From: JAVKSL01 sp050744085
Lineage (GTDB): Bacteria > Actinomycetota > Acidimicrobiia > Acidimicrobiales > JAJPHD01
Direction of reading: 5' to 3'
Length of the DNA stretch: 64,000 nt
Assembly (NCBI GenBank): GCA_050744085.1
Contig: JBOGGU010000139.1
Coordinates: 1-64,000 of the forward strand
In this document: positions 50,982 through 60,606 of the stretch, in pieces
Numbering within the stretch: position 1 is the stretch's first letter
How the letters are laid out: every line of letters starts with the position of its first letter
The notes under the pieces: generated by a model
The model's database searches: none
What the model saw: the letters and a program-made list of their open reading frames with translations, nothing else
What the model was told of the DNA's origin: nothing
Translations under genes and position numbers: made by a program

Positions 50982-51812
50982 GTGAGTCATCGCCTGGCGA
51001 CCCGCAGGCCACGCCTCCGGGTACCTCGGATCACCGCGTACTTCTGGATCATCAAGGGGCTGTCCACGGCGATGGGGGAGTCGACCTCGGACTACCTCGT
51101 GCACACCATCAACCCCGTCGTGGCCGTGGGACTGGGCTTCGTCGCGCTCCTCTTGGCCCTTGCCTTGCAGTTCTCCAGGCGTCGATACATGGCGTGGACT
51201 TACTGGTTCGCCGTGGTCATGGTTGGCGTCTTCGGCACGATGTGCGCCGATGTCCTACACGTGGCTTTCGGTGTTCCCTACGTGGCGTCGTCAGTGTTCT
51301 ACGCGTTAGTGCTGTTCGCGGTCTTCGTGGGCTGGCAGACCTGCGAGGGGACCCTTTCGATCCACAGCATCGACTCTCCCCGGCGAGAGGCGTTCTACTG
51401 GGCTGCGGTGATCGCCACCTTCGCCCTGGGCACCGCCTTCGGTGACATGACGGCGTATACCCTGCACCTGGGATATCTCCGTTCTGGCCTCATCTTCGCT
51501 GGGGTGATCGTCATACCCGCGATCGGCTACTGGCGGTTCAGACTCAACCCGATCCTCGCCTTTTGGTCTGCATACGTGGTCACCCGCCCGCTCGGGGCCT
51601 CGTTCGCAGACTGGTTGGGCAAGCCCACGAGCGTGAGCGGCCTTGGGTTGGGAGCTGGACGCGTGAGCCTTGGCCTAACCATCGTGATCTTCTTCCTGGT
51701 GGCACACCTGGCGATCAGCCGAAAGGACGTGCAACGGCGCCGGGCCATACCTGTGGGCAACGCCCAACCCGACCACGCCCGACCCGACCACGCCCGACCC
51801 GACCACGCTTGA
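50982..51812 (+). CDS. COG4705-type membrane protein
   Basis: 276 residues, GTG start. VPRITAYFWIIKGLSTAMGESTSDYLVHTINPVVAVGLGF is the family hallmark, with GTAFGDMTAYTLHLGY and NPILAFWSAYVVTRPLGASFADW. Seven predicted spans. Function unknown. The last ~15 residues (PDHARPDHARPDHA) come from a 15-nt repeat that continues past the stop, so the C-terminus varies with the repeat. Confidence 0.88.
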   Translation: MSHRLATRRPRLRVPRITAYFWIIKGLSTAMGESTSDYLVHTINPVVAVGLGFVALLLALALQFSRRRYMAWTYWFAVVMVGVFGTMCADVLHVAFGVPYVASSVFYALVLFAVFVGWQTCEGTLSIHSIDSPRREAFYWAAVIATFALGTAFGDMTAYTLHLGYLRSGLIFAGVIVIPAIGYWRFRLNPILAFWSAYVVTRPLGASFADWLGKPTSVSGLGLGAGRVSLGLTIVIFFLVAHLAISRKDVQRRRAIPVGNAQPDHARPDHARPDHA

Positions 51813-51855
51813 CCCGACCACGCCTGACCCGACCACCCCGGCCCGACCACGCCTG
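51766..51855 (+). repeat. 15-nt tandem repeat across a stop codon
   Basis: About six degenerate copies of CCCGACCACGCCCGA. The unit encodes PDHAR in the COG4705 gene, while variants with TTGA or CCTGA supply the stop codon. Further copies lie downstream and end next to the Wadjet jetD stop (51868). Confidence 0.8.
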
Positions 51856-51867
51856 GCCGAGGCTGGC

Positions 51868-53181
51868 TCATGGCGTCCCGTGGGCCAGGTCCTCGAGGAG
51901 CGTGTCCAGGACCAGCTCTTCTTCGACCTCGGCGCCGCTGGTGCGGATCGACGGAGCCAGCGCTGCGTCCCAGCAGGCGTCGGGCACCGGGCCGCGCAGG
52001 GGAGGCAGATGGGCGCTGGTGGCAACCGCACGGGCCAGGGCCGCCCGGTGGTCCTCTGTGCCAAACCTCCACGGTCGTGCCCCGATCTCCCCGATGACCA
52101 GGTTGGCAATGGAAACCCCGCCGGCACCGAAGTCGCCGTGATAGGTGAGCCGGGCCCTGCAGTCGACCAACGCCCGCAGGAGGAGCCTGCCCGCAAGCGA
52201 CGGCCAGCCCTCCAGGCAGATAACCGCCGCCCCTGTTCCCGCCGCGGCGGCCAGCACCGAGGGGTTCTCGCACGCCCACACCGGGGCCCCGCTCGGGAGC
52301 TCCCAGCGCTCGGCTTGCACTGCTGCCAGCGGGACTGGCAGTGGGATGTCCCCGTCAGCCCACCGGTGTGCGGCTTCGGTCAGGGGCCCGACCGGTCGAG
52401 GGCGCAGGCCGAGGGTCAGCACGGTGGAGGAAGCCTCGTCGAAGATGACCCCCTGGGCGCCCCAAAGGTATCGGCGCTGGGCAGCCCTCAGTGGATCTTC
52501 GACTCCGGCCGAGTGGGCCAGGGCGGCCGTGACCAACCTGCCGGTGGGGCTGGTGTCGTCCAGTGCGTGGGCGTCGCCTAGCACCCGGGCTGCGAGGCGG
52601 GACCGGCCCGCTCGTACCACCAGTGGTAGCTGGCCAAGCACGTCGAGTGCCTGGGTAAGCCGGGCCTCGGGGTTGTCGAGGCGTCGCCAGGCGCCAGTGG
52701 CGTCGAGGCGGGCGAGCCAAGCCTCCAGGGGCGGGTGGCGGCGCAGGGCGTCGTGGTCGAGGAGCCTATCCCAGAGGGCCATCTCAGCGCTTTGCACGGC
52801 GGCTCGTTCGCCGGGCAGGTCGCGAAGCGGACCGACCGCTGCGGTCAGCACCTCGACAAGAGATTGGCCCGTGTGCGAGCGTAGGAGGCGGTCCAGGCGG
52901 TCCAGGCGGACGCGGATCGTGACGCCCCGGCTGCGCACCCCGAGGAGCCGGTCTATGCCGACGCGCTGGTCCGCTCCCAGGTCTCGCAGGTGCACAGTGG
53001 CCTCGAGCCTGCAACCCGACCGCTCCAGCCTCTGGTGGGACGCCAGCCATAGAGGGGTCAGCCGCTTGTCGCACAGCAGCGCCTCGAGGCCCGACGCCCC
53101 CGCCCCCGAACCCCCTGCCCCCGCCGCTCCCGCCCCCGCCGACCCCCCTGCGCCCGCCGACGGGTCAGGCAAAGAGGCCAT
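51868..53181 (-). CDS. jetD: Wadjet nuclease subunit JetD (TIGR02679/DUF2399)
   Basis: 437 residues from the ATG at 53181, 17 nt inside the end of jetC. After a Gly/Ala/Ser repeat come a DNA-binding N-terminal region and the TOPRIM-like DUF2399 domain: PVWACENPSVLAAAAG (motif Glu), VICLEGWPSLAGRLLLRAL, LTYHGDFGAGGVSIANLVIGEIGARPWRF. JetD is the nuclease that cuts plasmid DNA after extrusion by the SMC core. The motif usually read as HGDFDxxG here is HGDFGAG, so the second Asp of the DxD pair is Gly. Sequence at 52115-52140 is clear. The protein may be catalytically impaired. Confidence 0.82.
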   Translation of the reverse strand: MASLPDPSAGAGGSAGAGAAGAGGSGAGASGLEALLCDKRLTPLWLASHQRLERSGCRLEATVHLRDLGADQRVGIDRLLGVRSRGVTIRVRLDRLDRLLRSHTGQSLVEVLTAAVGPLRDLPGERAAVQSAEMALWDRLLDHDALRRHPPLEAWLARLDATGAWRRLDNPEARLTQALDVLGQLPLVVRAGRSRLAARVLGDAHALDDTSPTGRLVTAALAHSAGVEDPLRAAQRRYLWGAQGVIFDEASSTVLTLGLRPRPVGPLTEAAHRWADGDIPLPVPLAAVQAERWELPSGAPVWACENPSVLAAAAGTGAAVICLEGWPSLAGRLLLRALVDCRARLTYHGDFGAGGVSIANLVIGEIGARPWRFGTEDHRAALARAVATSAHLPPLRGPVPDACWDAALAPSIRTSGAEVEEELVLDTLLEDLAHGTP

Positions 53182-56100
53182 CGCCGTCAGCCCTGATGGT
53201 GGTCGCGTCTGCGCCAGCTTCCAGCCAAGGGTCGTCCTCACGCCTGGCTTGGCCATCCCACACGAAGCGAAGGGCAGTCACCCCGGGCCGCCCTGGCGTG
53301 CGTTCGAGGTGGTACACGGCGACCGCTGGCACCTCGGGGTAACAGCCCCACTCGGAGTAGTTGGTGAGGACCATGTCGAGGTCCAGGTCGACAAGCATGG
53401 CCATGCAGTCCCCTCGCTGGCTGTCGTCGATGCCGGCGAACGCCTCGTCCAGCATGAGGAGGTGAGGGGCATCGGGCCTCGCGGACGAGTAATAGGCCGC
53501 AGTGGCGGCGAACAGCGGGAGGTGCGCCAGCTTTGCCTGCTCTCCCCCGGAGCCAACGCCCTGGGTGCGAGACGTAAGTCGCTCGTCGCGCCCATTCGAG
53601 CGGCGGAATATGCAAAAGCGGTGCCAGAGTCGGTAGTCCAGCGCGGCTGAAAGCCGCTCCACCACGTCGGCCCCCTCTCTGTCCTCCCGTGCAGCTCGCA
53701 CCCGCTCGGCAAGGAACGCAGCCAGTGCTGCCCGATCAGGCTGGTCGAGCAGCCTCACGTCCTGGCGCAGCAGCCGGACCGCATGCTCGGCGCTTGGGCC
53801 GGCGTCGGACGCCACCTCCCAAGAAAGGCGCAGGCTGACCCCACTACGGGTCGGGTGGGCTGCCAGCTGCTCGTTCATCCGTTTCGTGAGCGACCAAGCC
53901 GCGTGGACCTGCTCGCCGAGGTGGGTCCCGACCTCGGTGAGAAGGTGTCGCTCGATCAGCTGGCGCTCCTCGGCCGACAGGGCCTCGCGCCGTCGCCGGA
54001 TCTGGCTGCCCAGGGCGGCCGCCAGGGCCGTGGCGCCCACCACGTCGCCGTTCAGGGTGGCGTAGCACACCTCGATCCCTCCGCTCGTGTCCAGGTAAGG
54101 ATCGAAGTCGGTGCCGAGCTGGGCGCGCAGGGTGGTCATCTGGTTGTGGAACCGGTTGCTCACCGAGTCCTGAGCAGCCTGGTCGACGCCCACCTCCCGT
54201 AAGCGCTCGTAAGCCGAACGAGCAAACCCCAAACCGGCCGTCTTTTGGGCCAGGTCCAGCTCACCATCGATTGGCCCCAGCGCCAGGACGGCGAGCTCGG
54301 TAGCGCCGAGGCGCGCCAAGGCGTCGAGCGCCCGCTTGCGCTCGGCCTCGTGCTCGACCCTCTCGTCGCTGGTGGCACTCAGCAGGGCGCGGGCGGTGGC
54401 CAGGCGGTCGATCGCCGAGTCCCTGGCGAGGCCGAGGGCTGACCGTTCGGCCTCGGCTGCCTCCCGGGCCGCCGAGAGCTCTCGGTGCCGAGTCACCACG
54501 GCGTCGGCATCTGCACCGCTCGTGCGGCGCAGCTCATCGGCCTCACCCCGGGCCTGGGTGGAGGTTGCCAGGGCCTCGGCAAGCTGTGTGGCTGCCGCGG
54601 CCGCCATTGCCTCGGCGTCTCGCGCCCGGGCATTGGCCCCAACCGCTGCGCTTCTGGTTGCCAGGGCGTGGCGGGCGTCTCCCGCCAGTGTCGCCAGGGC
54701 GCTGCCATAGCGAGACAATGCATCGAAAGCCTCATCGAGGCCCGCTGCCGCCCACCCGGCTGCCGCCTCCGCCCGGGCGAGGGCGTCGATTGCCCCTCGA
54801 CCCTCGGATCGAGCTTGGTGCAAGCGCTCGGCGGCTTCGGCGAGCGCCGCCCGAGCCACACCCGCCCCCTCCGTCGTCCGTCGCAAGTCCCCCACGGCGT
54901 CTCGCAGCCCGTCCGCGGAGGGCCAGGCAGACTCGGCGCGGTCCAGGCGGCCCAGCTCCGCAGCCAAGGACTGGTCCCGGGCACCGAGGTTTGCCAGGTC
55001 CGAGTCAAGCACTGCTATCTCGGCTAAAAGGGCTGCGACCCGACGTGCCCGGGCCTGAGCGCGAGCCGATGCCCCCACGTATTCTGCCGACGGCTTGGAC
55101 CAAGCCCCGTGCAGGGGGCCAACAGACCACTTCCCGCCGCTCGTGCAGTTCGCACCGGCTCCGGCCACGGCGGCCAGGGCTGCGAGGACAGTCGCCTCAT
55201 CGAGCGGTCCTGCCGTCACTGGGACAAGCCCTGCCAGCCCGCCCGCCACAGAGCCGTCCCCCGCCGAGCCGGCCCCTGCCGAGCCGGCCCCTGCCGAGCC
55301 GGTCCCCGCCGAGCCCGTCCTACCCGCCGCGACCCAGGTGTCGAGGGTGTCGGGGTCGAGCACGGCCCCGCTGGGGCTAACCAGGGCGTCCAGCAGCCCG
55401 GCAGCCTCCAAAGCGGCCTCCAGGCCAGCCCGCTCGACGGCATCCAGCTCCGGGGCAAAGTCCACACAAGCCCAAAGGGGAGCACATCCGGCCGCTCGTG
55501 CTGCCGGGCGCCCCGGGCGAGCGGGTGGGGCATCGTCGGCCTCGGCGTCCACCCGGCGCCGTTCGTCCGCTGCCTCAGCTCGCCGTCCTTCCAAACGCCG
55601 CCGCTCGGCTCCCGCGGCCACCTGCTCTTCCCTCAGCGACCCGCGAGCGGGGGCAAGCAACCTAGCCGCCCGCGGCTGTCCACCGGCCATGACCTCGTCC
55701 ACCACCTGCTCGGCGTGACCCCCCGCCAAGGACACTTGCCACTCAGCGGCCCAGAACTCCACCGCCTCGGCCAGGGAGCTCCCCGCGGCCTCCAGCCGGG
55801 ACCGTGCCTGGGACTCGGCGTCCTCCGCGTCGCCGAGGGCGCTCTCTGCCCGTCGGTGGGAGGCCTCCTCAGAACGGATCCGCTCCAGCGCTGAGCCAGC
55901 GGCTGCGGCGGCAGTCCGCACCGCCAGCAGCGCTTGGTGCCGCCGCTCGACACTTCCCTCCATGGCGAGGACCGAGCGATCCGGCTCGGCCAGCAACCGC
56001 CCCTTGTGCATGTCGTGCTCCGCCCCCAGCCCAGCCGCCTCCGCCAGCGCCACGATGGCCGTCGCGACCTTGTCCCGGCGCTCCTCCGCCGAGGCAGCGT

Positions 56101-57262
56101 CCGACTCGGCCACCTCGCTCTCGGCTAAGGCCGCAACAGAGCGTTCCAGGTCCATTTCGGCGCGTTCCGACCGCGCTGCAGTGTGCCGCTCGGCGTCGGT
56201 GGCCCTGCGCTCCACCTCGTGAAGCGCATGGACCTTGGACATGTCCAACCCGCTCAGCTGCCCGGTCATGGCATCGATCCCGACACTCAGCTCCACCCGG
56301 CGGGCTTCGATCGCCTCCAGCGCGGCCCCAGCTGAGTCCCGCTCGGCTCCCTGGAGCCGCTCGGTCTCGGTCACCTTGTCGAGGCGTGTGTTCGCCGACC
56401 GCACCGCGTCGGCCCGCAACCGGGTCTGCAAGCGGGCGTGGTCGCGGTAATGGCTAAGGAACGCACCGAGTGCCGCAGCGCTCGCCTCTAGGCGCTCGAT
56501 CTCGGCGGTGTCTTCGTCCAGGCGGGCAAAGGCCGAGGCAAGGGAATCCATCCTGTGGCGCTCCAGCGGGGGCAGGGCGTCGCTCAGGTACTCACCAAGG
56601 CGGCCCATGTCCAGCTTCTCGGACAGCTTTGGCCGCCGGAGCCGCAGCAGCAGGTGGAGGAGAGCCTCGTAGCGGTCGGGACCGAGCCCGAACAGGGCCC
56701 GGTCCACGGCAGCCCGGTGCTCGCGCGCCGACGGCGACACCACGCTGCCCTCGGGGAGGGCTGCCTTGAAGCGCTCCGCGGTGAGGGGGATCCCCCGCGG
56801 CGCCAGGTCCAGGTCCACCCCCACGCGAGCTTGGGTGACCGCCCACCAGGGGTCCACCCTCTTGCCTGCGGAGCGAACGGCTCGCATGCCCACGATGCAG
56901 GTGACGTAGTGCTCGTCCCCCTCGGAGTCGAGTTGGCCGAACTCCACCCAACTGTAGCCGATGGCGGAGGAGCGCTCCTCGGAGAACTCGACGAGGTTCC
57001 AGTACATGGTCTTGGAGCGCGAGCCGAACGGGTCCAGCCGCTCCGAGCGGATGTCGCCGTCCAGCACAAAGGGCAACAGCAGCTCCAACGCCTTCGACTT
57101 GCCAGCTGTGTTCTGTCCCCGCAGGATGAGCCGGCCGTCGGCGAACCACAGCTCCTGGTCGTCGTACTCCCAGATGTTGAGGATCCCGGCGCGCAGCGGT
57201 CGCAGGCGCCCCGGCGAGGGGCTGGGAGCCCGGCGCGCAGCTCCGAGGTGGGCGATGCTCAC
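53165..57262 (-). CDS. jetC: Wadjet SMC-like ATPase JetC (TIGR02680)
   Basis: 1,365 residues from a GTG at 57262 overlapping the jetB stop as GTGA. Walker A at 49-56 is GQNTAGKS followed by KALELLLPFVLDGDIRSERLDPFGSRSKTMYWN. A long coiled coil fills the middle. The hinge region has an in-frame GSAGTGSAGAGSAGAG repeat. Near the C-terminus is the signature GSGGEQAKLAHLPLFAATAAYY, and Walker B (about 1268-1275) is LLMLDEAFAGID. It forms an SMC ring that loads on and extrudes circular plasmid DNA. All ATPase motifs are intact. Confidence 0.92.
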   Translation of the reverse strand: MSIAHLGAARRAPSPSPGRLRPLRAGILNIWEYDDQELWFADGRLILRGQNTAGKSKALELLLPFVLDGDIRSERLDPFGSRSKTMYWNLVEFSEERSSAIGYSWVEFGQLDSEGDEHYVTCIVGMRAVRSAGKRVDPWWAVTQARVGVDLDLAPRGIPLTAERFKAALPEGSVVSPSAREHRAAVDRALFGLGPDRYEALLHLLLRLRRPKLSEKLDMGRLGEYLSDALPPLERHRMDSLASAFARLDEDTAEIERLEASAAALGAFLSHYRDHARLQTRLRADAVRSANTRLDKVTETERLQGAERDSAGAALEAIEARRVELSVGIDAMTGQLSGLDMSKVHALHEVERRATDAERHTAARSERAEMDLERSVAALAESEVAESDAASAEERRDKVATAIVALAEAAGLGAEHDMHKGRLLAEPDRSVLAMEGSVERRHQALLAVRTAAAAAGSALERIRSEEASHRRAESALGDAEDAESQARSRLEAAGSSLAEAVEFWAAEWQVSLAGGHAEQVVDEVMAGGQPRAARLLAPARGSLREEQVAAGAERRRLEGRRAEAADERRRVDAEADDAPPARPGRPAARAAGCAPLWACVDFAPELDAVERAGLEAALEAAGLLDALVSPSGAVLDPDTLDTWVAAGRTGSAGTGSAGAGSAGAGSAGDGSVAGGLAGLVPVTAGPLDEATVLAALAAVAGAGANCTSGGKWSVGPLHGAWSKPSAEYVGASARAQARARRVAALLAEIAVLDSDLANLGARDQSLAAELGRLDRAESAWPSADGLRDAVGDLRRTTEGAGVARAALAEAAERLHQARSEGRGAIDALARAEAAAGWAAAGLDEAFDALSRYGSALATLAGDARHALATRSAAVGANARARDAEAMAAAAATQLAEALATSTQARGEADELRRTSGADADAVVTRHRELSAAREAAEAERSALGLARDSAIDRLATARALLSATSDERVEHEAERKRALDALARLGATELAVLALGPIDGELDLAQKTAGLGFARSAYERLREVGVDQAAQDSVSNRFHNQMTTLRAQLGTDFDPYLDTSGGIEVCYATLNGDVVGATALAAALGSQIRRRREALSAEERQLIERHLLTEVGTHLGEQVHAAWSLTKRMNEQLAAHPTRSGVSLRLSWEVASDAGPSAEHAVRLLRQDVRLLDQPDRAALAAFLAERVRAAREDREGADVVERLSAALDYRLWHRFCIFRRSNGRDERLTSRTQGVGSGGEQAKLAHLPLFAATAAYYSSARPDAPHLLMLDEAFAGIDDSQRGDCMAMLVDLDLDMVLTNYSEWGCYPEVPAVAVYHLERTPGRPGVTALRFVWDGQARREDDPWLEAGADATTIRADGDGLFA

Positions 57263-58461
57263 CGTTGCTCCGCCTCCGGGGCCCCCGAGGGATCCGAGGG
57301 ATCCGAGGCCCACAGCTGAGTGGGCGGCGACGGTCGCACCGCCTCGACGGCTGCGAAACGGGCCGCCCCAGGAAGGGCCTCGATCCCTTCGGCGTGGCGC
57401 AGGCAGAGCCGCGCCGCCACCAGGATGGCTACCGCCTGGCCGGCCAGGACCTCCGCCCCGGCCACGGTGTCAGTGCCCTGCCTCCAGTAGCCGGCGTACT
57501 CGACAGCGAGGCCCTTCACGAACCGGGTCACCTCGTCGGCGGGCCAGCGGGCTGGTTCCCCGCGGCCCTTGCGGGCACGCAGCTCGTCGCAGAGGCGCAG
57601 GGCCGTGGTCTCCGCGGCGCCGTAGTCCGGCCAGCGCAGGTCGGAGAGCTCGCCTGCGGTGTCGACGGCCACCCAACCCTCGGCGCGCACCTCCAGGCTC
57701 AGCCCCACCTTGTCGGCCAGGACCCGCTCCAGGCGTCCCCGCTGCAAGCGTAGGTACTCGACCTCCTCACGTGACAGGTCCTCGCGGTAGACGACCGGCT
57801 CCTCGACCATGGCCCTGGTCACGCGGTGGCGCCGGCGCCTGGCCCGGCCGTCCTCGGTGTCTGGGTAGGACTCGGTGGCGACCTCAGCCGGCGAGGCAGC
57901 CAGCGACGGGGGCTGGGGGGCGGTCGGCAGGAGCGAGAGGCGCTCCCTGTCGACCCGGTAGAGGGCGTCCCCGCCGGCCTCACCTCTGACGAAGCGCTCC
58001 TCGTCCCCGTCGGCTCGCTCCAACACCCCGAGATCGGCCGCCGCCTGGACCGCTTGGATGAATATGCGCCTGCTCGCCCCAACCGTCGGCTCCCACTCCA
58101 ACCCCTCGATGACGGCTGCTCGGACCTTGACATCCTCGAACAACGCGGCCAGCGTGGTCCTCTCACCGGCCGCCTCTGCGGCCGCCAGGACCAGGCAGGT
58201 GAGGGCGTACCGGCGTCCGTCGAACGTCCTGCCGCTCCTGGTAGCAAAGCCCCTCGGGGCGTGGCCGGGACCGGGCAGCTTGGCCAGGCGAACCACCCCA
58301 GGCCGGCTGGCATCGAGGCGGTAGCCGAGCTCGTCGGCGAACCAGCGGGTCAGCTCGGCCCGGTGGCGCCTGGCGAGCGCCAGGGTGGGGCTCCTCCGCT
58401 CGACCAGTGGCTCGGCCAATAGGCCCCTCACTGCGCTGCGTAGCTCGTCCTCCCGCAGCAT
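57259..58461 (-). CDS. jetB: Wadjet subunit JetB (TIGR02678/DUF2398)
   Basis: 400 residues from an ATG at 58461 that overlaps the jetA frame stop as TGATG. Starts MLREDELRSAVRGLLAEPLV and continues HRAELTRWFADELGYRLDASRPGVVRLAKLPG, then the winged-helix-rich kleisin-associated region. In Wadjet JetB corresponds to the KITE-like subunit that bridges the kleisin and the SMC heads. End overlaps jetC by 4 nt. Confidence 0.88.
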   Translation of the reverse strand: MLREDELRSAVRGLLAEPLVERRSPTLALARRHRAELTRWFADELGYRLDASRPGVVRLAKLPGPGHAPRGFATRSGRTFDGRRYALTCLVLAAAEAAGERTTLAALFEDVKVRAAVIEGLEWEPTVGASRRIFIQAVQAAADLGVLERADGDEERFVRGEAGGDALYRVDRERLSLLPTAPQPPSLAASPAEVATESYPDTEDGRARRRRHRVTRAMVEEPVVYREDLSREEVEYLRLQRGRLERVLADKVGLSLEVRAEGWVAVDTAGELSDLRWPDYGAAETTALRLCDELRARKGRGEPARWPADEVTRFVKGLAVEYAGYWRQGTDTVAGAEVLAGQAVAILVAARLCLRHAEGIEALPGAARFAAVEAVRPSPPTQLWASDPSDPSGAPEAEQR

Positions 58462-59964
58462 CACCCTACCGCCTCTGCTCGGGCGTCGCCGACCACGTCC
58501 AGGTGGATCGCCATGTCGGGGCAACGCAGCTTGCCCGAGGGCATGGCGATCACCGCCTGGGGGGCGTCGGGGATGGGGCGAAGGGTGACACTGACCAACG
58601 GGGTCGACGCGCGCCGGGCCCCGTCGCGGCCCGGATGGGCCGACAGGGCCGCGTCGACGACAGCCAGCAGCTGGGAAAACTCCTCGGCGTCCAGCATCCC
58701 CAGCTGGGAGAGCCGGCTGGGTGTGCGTCCAGCAAGACGCGCGGTGGCGCCGGCTGCCTGGCGATGAGCCAACCTTATCCTCGCCAGCCCGGCAGCCTTG
58801 GCCACGGCGTAGTCAGCGGCGCGCCCGGGGCGCCCCGGGCTGGCCCGTTTACCGGTGGCCCTCAGCCGAGGAGCCACCTCGACCGCGGCGGCGTCCCAGA
58901 AGCTGGCCCCACGCTCGGACTCCTCGTCCTCGCAGGCCTCGGCAAAGTGGCGGGCGGGGTAGAGCCCAAACGCACGGTCCCACAATGTGCAGGCCTGCGC
59001 GGGTGTCGAGGTGGCGAACCAGCGTGCAAGTTGGGTGAAGTCGGCCTCCCTGGTCACCCGGCGCAGGTGGCGCCTCGTGAAGCCGGCCGACTGCGGCGAG
59101 TATCCGGTTTAGGGCGTCGAGCATCGCCGTGCGTAGCGACTCAGCAACGGCGGGCTCGGCGCCCTGGGCGACGAACCAGGCGCTCACCCCGGCCCACCGA
59201 GTTGCGAACGAGCGCCGGACCCCGTCGTCGTCACCGCTGAGCACCGGTGCGGCGTCGGTCTGCGCCGCGAGTTCGATGAGGCCTTCCATCTCCGGATCCA
59301 GCTCCGTGATCGCAGCGGCGATGAGGGGGACCGTGTCGGCCAGACGGCTCACGAACTCGTCCAAGTAGGTGAACACGGCGCGCTTGTAGGAGGTAAAGGC
59401 CTCGTCGTCGCTGGCAATCTCGGTGGTCTCGACTGCCAGGTCGTTCATGTAACGTGCAGCGTTCTCGGCCAGCTCGGCGAAGCTGGCGAAAAGGTCGATG
59501 AGCAGGTGGTACACCCGAGGGCCGTCCGGGTGCCCGGTGCTCAGCTCTGCGCCGAGGGCCCCGAGCCGCTCCATGATGCCCGGCAGGAGCACGCCCGAGA
59601 GCCGGCCGCTGTCCAGCCCGGCCCTGCGCACCGCACGAATGCCCTCGTGAGCGGCCGCCCCGGCTTCGGTGAGCTGGTACAAGAAGCGCCTTGAGTAGAA
59701 CGCCTCAAGCGTCTCGGGAGCCGAGGTGTCGTAGAACCTGGTGACGTTCCCCCAGGCCGCCAGCGCCTCCAGTGCCTCTGCCACCTCCTCGACACCGGCA
59801 CCTGCCAGCTCCCGGGCAACCTCTGCCGGGCGAAGCTGCAACCGGTAGCGCTCCCTGGCTCCGACCAGGGCCTCCACCAGCGGTACGTACAGCCAGGCCT
59901 TCTCCGCCACGGCATACGCGAACACCCGCAAGCTGGGATCGTGAGGGAGCGGCGCATCGGGCAT
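58461..59964 (-). pseudogene. jetA: Wadjet kleisin subunit JetA (TIGR02677/DUF2397), frameshifted
   Basis: The 5' part (from the ATG at 59964) reads LRVFAYAVAEKAWLYVPLVEALVGARERYRLQLRPAEVAREL ... MNDLAVETTEIASDDEAFTSYKRAVFTYLDEFVSRLADTVPLI, the DUF2397 kleisin N-terminus. After LNRILAAVGRL at about 59,085 the family sequence moves by +1 to FTRRHLRRVTREADFTQLAR, then LYPARHFAEAC ... GKLRCPDMAIHLDVVGD, and stops at 58461 before jetB. In the original frame ~75 aberrant residues follow to 58849. Dropping one base near 59,083-59,087 restores a ~500-residue protein. The second frame is open only after a TAA at about 59,113. Error, recent inactivation or phase variation are all possible. Confidence 0.8.
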
Positions 59965-60038
59965 CCCCCCTTTATAGCCAACGGGTGTGACATGGTGGTG
60001 GACCTGTGCGTAACCTGAACGAGATGGTCGACCCCCAT

Positions 60039-60044
60039 TAGGCT
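60039..60044 (+). promoter_or_regulatory. Leaderless -10 box TAGGCT for udg
   Basis: TAGGCT is 7 nt before the GTG at 60052; no Shine-Dalgarno. Confidence 0.5.
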
Positions 60045-60051
60045 GGCGCGT

Positions 60052-60606
60052 GTGGCCACGCTGGCCGATCTCGGGGTGGAGGCCAGGTGCTGCGTGCGCT
60101 GTGCGCTGGCCAAGGGCAGGACCAACGTCGTGTTCGGCGCTGGGGACGCCTCGGCGGGGCTGATGTTCGTGGGAGAGGGCCCGGGCCACGACGAGGACAT
60201 CGCCGGGCTTCCGTTCGTGGGGCGCTCCGGCAAGCTGCTGGACCGGCTGATGGCCGAGGAGCTGGGCATCGACCGTTCGGCGTGCTACATAGCAAACGTG
60301 GTCAAGTGCCGCCCACCCGGCAACCGCGACCCCCTGCCCGACGAGATCGCGAGCTGCCGGCCCTACCTGGACGCCCAGGTGGACCTGATCGACCCCCGGG
60401 TGGTCGTCACCCTGGGCAACTTCGCCACCCGGGCCCTCCTGGACACCACCGAGCGCATCAGCGACCTACGGGGCAGGGTGTACCCGTTCAGGGGGCGAGC
60501 CCTGGTCCCCACTTACCACCCTGCTGCGGCGCTCCGAGCCGGTGGTGCGATGCTGGCGGCGATGAGGGCCGACCTGATCCGGGCCAAGCGGGAGCTCGCC
60601 CGATGA
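60052..60606 (+). CDS. Family-4 uracil-DNA glycosylase
   Basis: 184 residues. Four Cys for a 4Fe-4S cluster: CCVRC near the N-terminus and NVVKCRPPGNRDP, with a later SCRPYLDAQV. The active-site motif is GEGPGHDEDIAGLPFVGRSGKLLD, and VPTYHPAA is the C-terminal motif. It removes uracil from DNA. GTG start; overlaps tsaE by ATGA. Confidence 0.92.
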   Translation: MATLADLGVEARCCVRCALAKGRTNVVFGAGDASAGLMFVGEGPGHDEDIAGLPFVGRSGKLLDRLMAEELGIDRSACYIANVVKCRPPGNRDPLPDEIASCRPYLDAQVDLIDPRVVVTLGNFATRALLDTTERISDLRGRVYPFRGRALVPTYHPAAALRAGGAMLAAMRADLIRAKRELAR

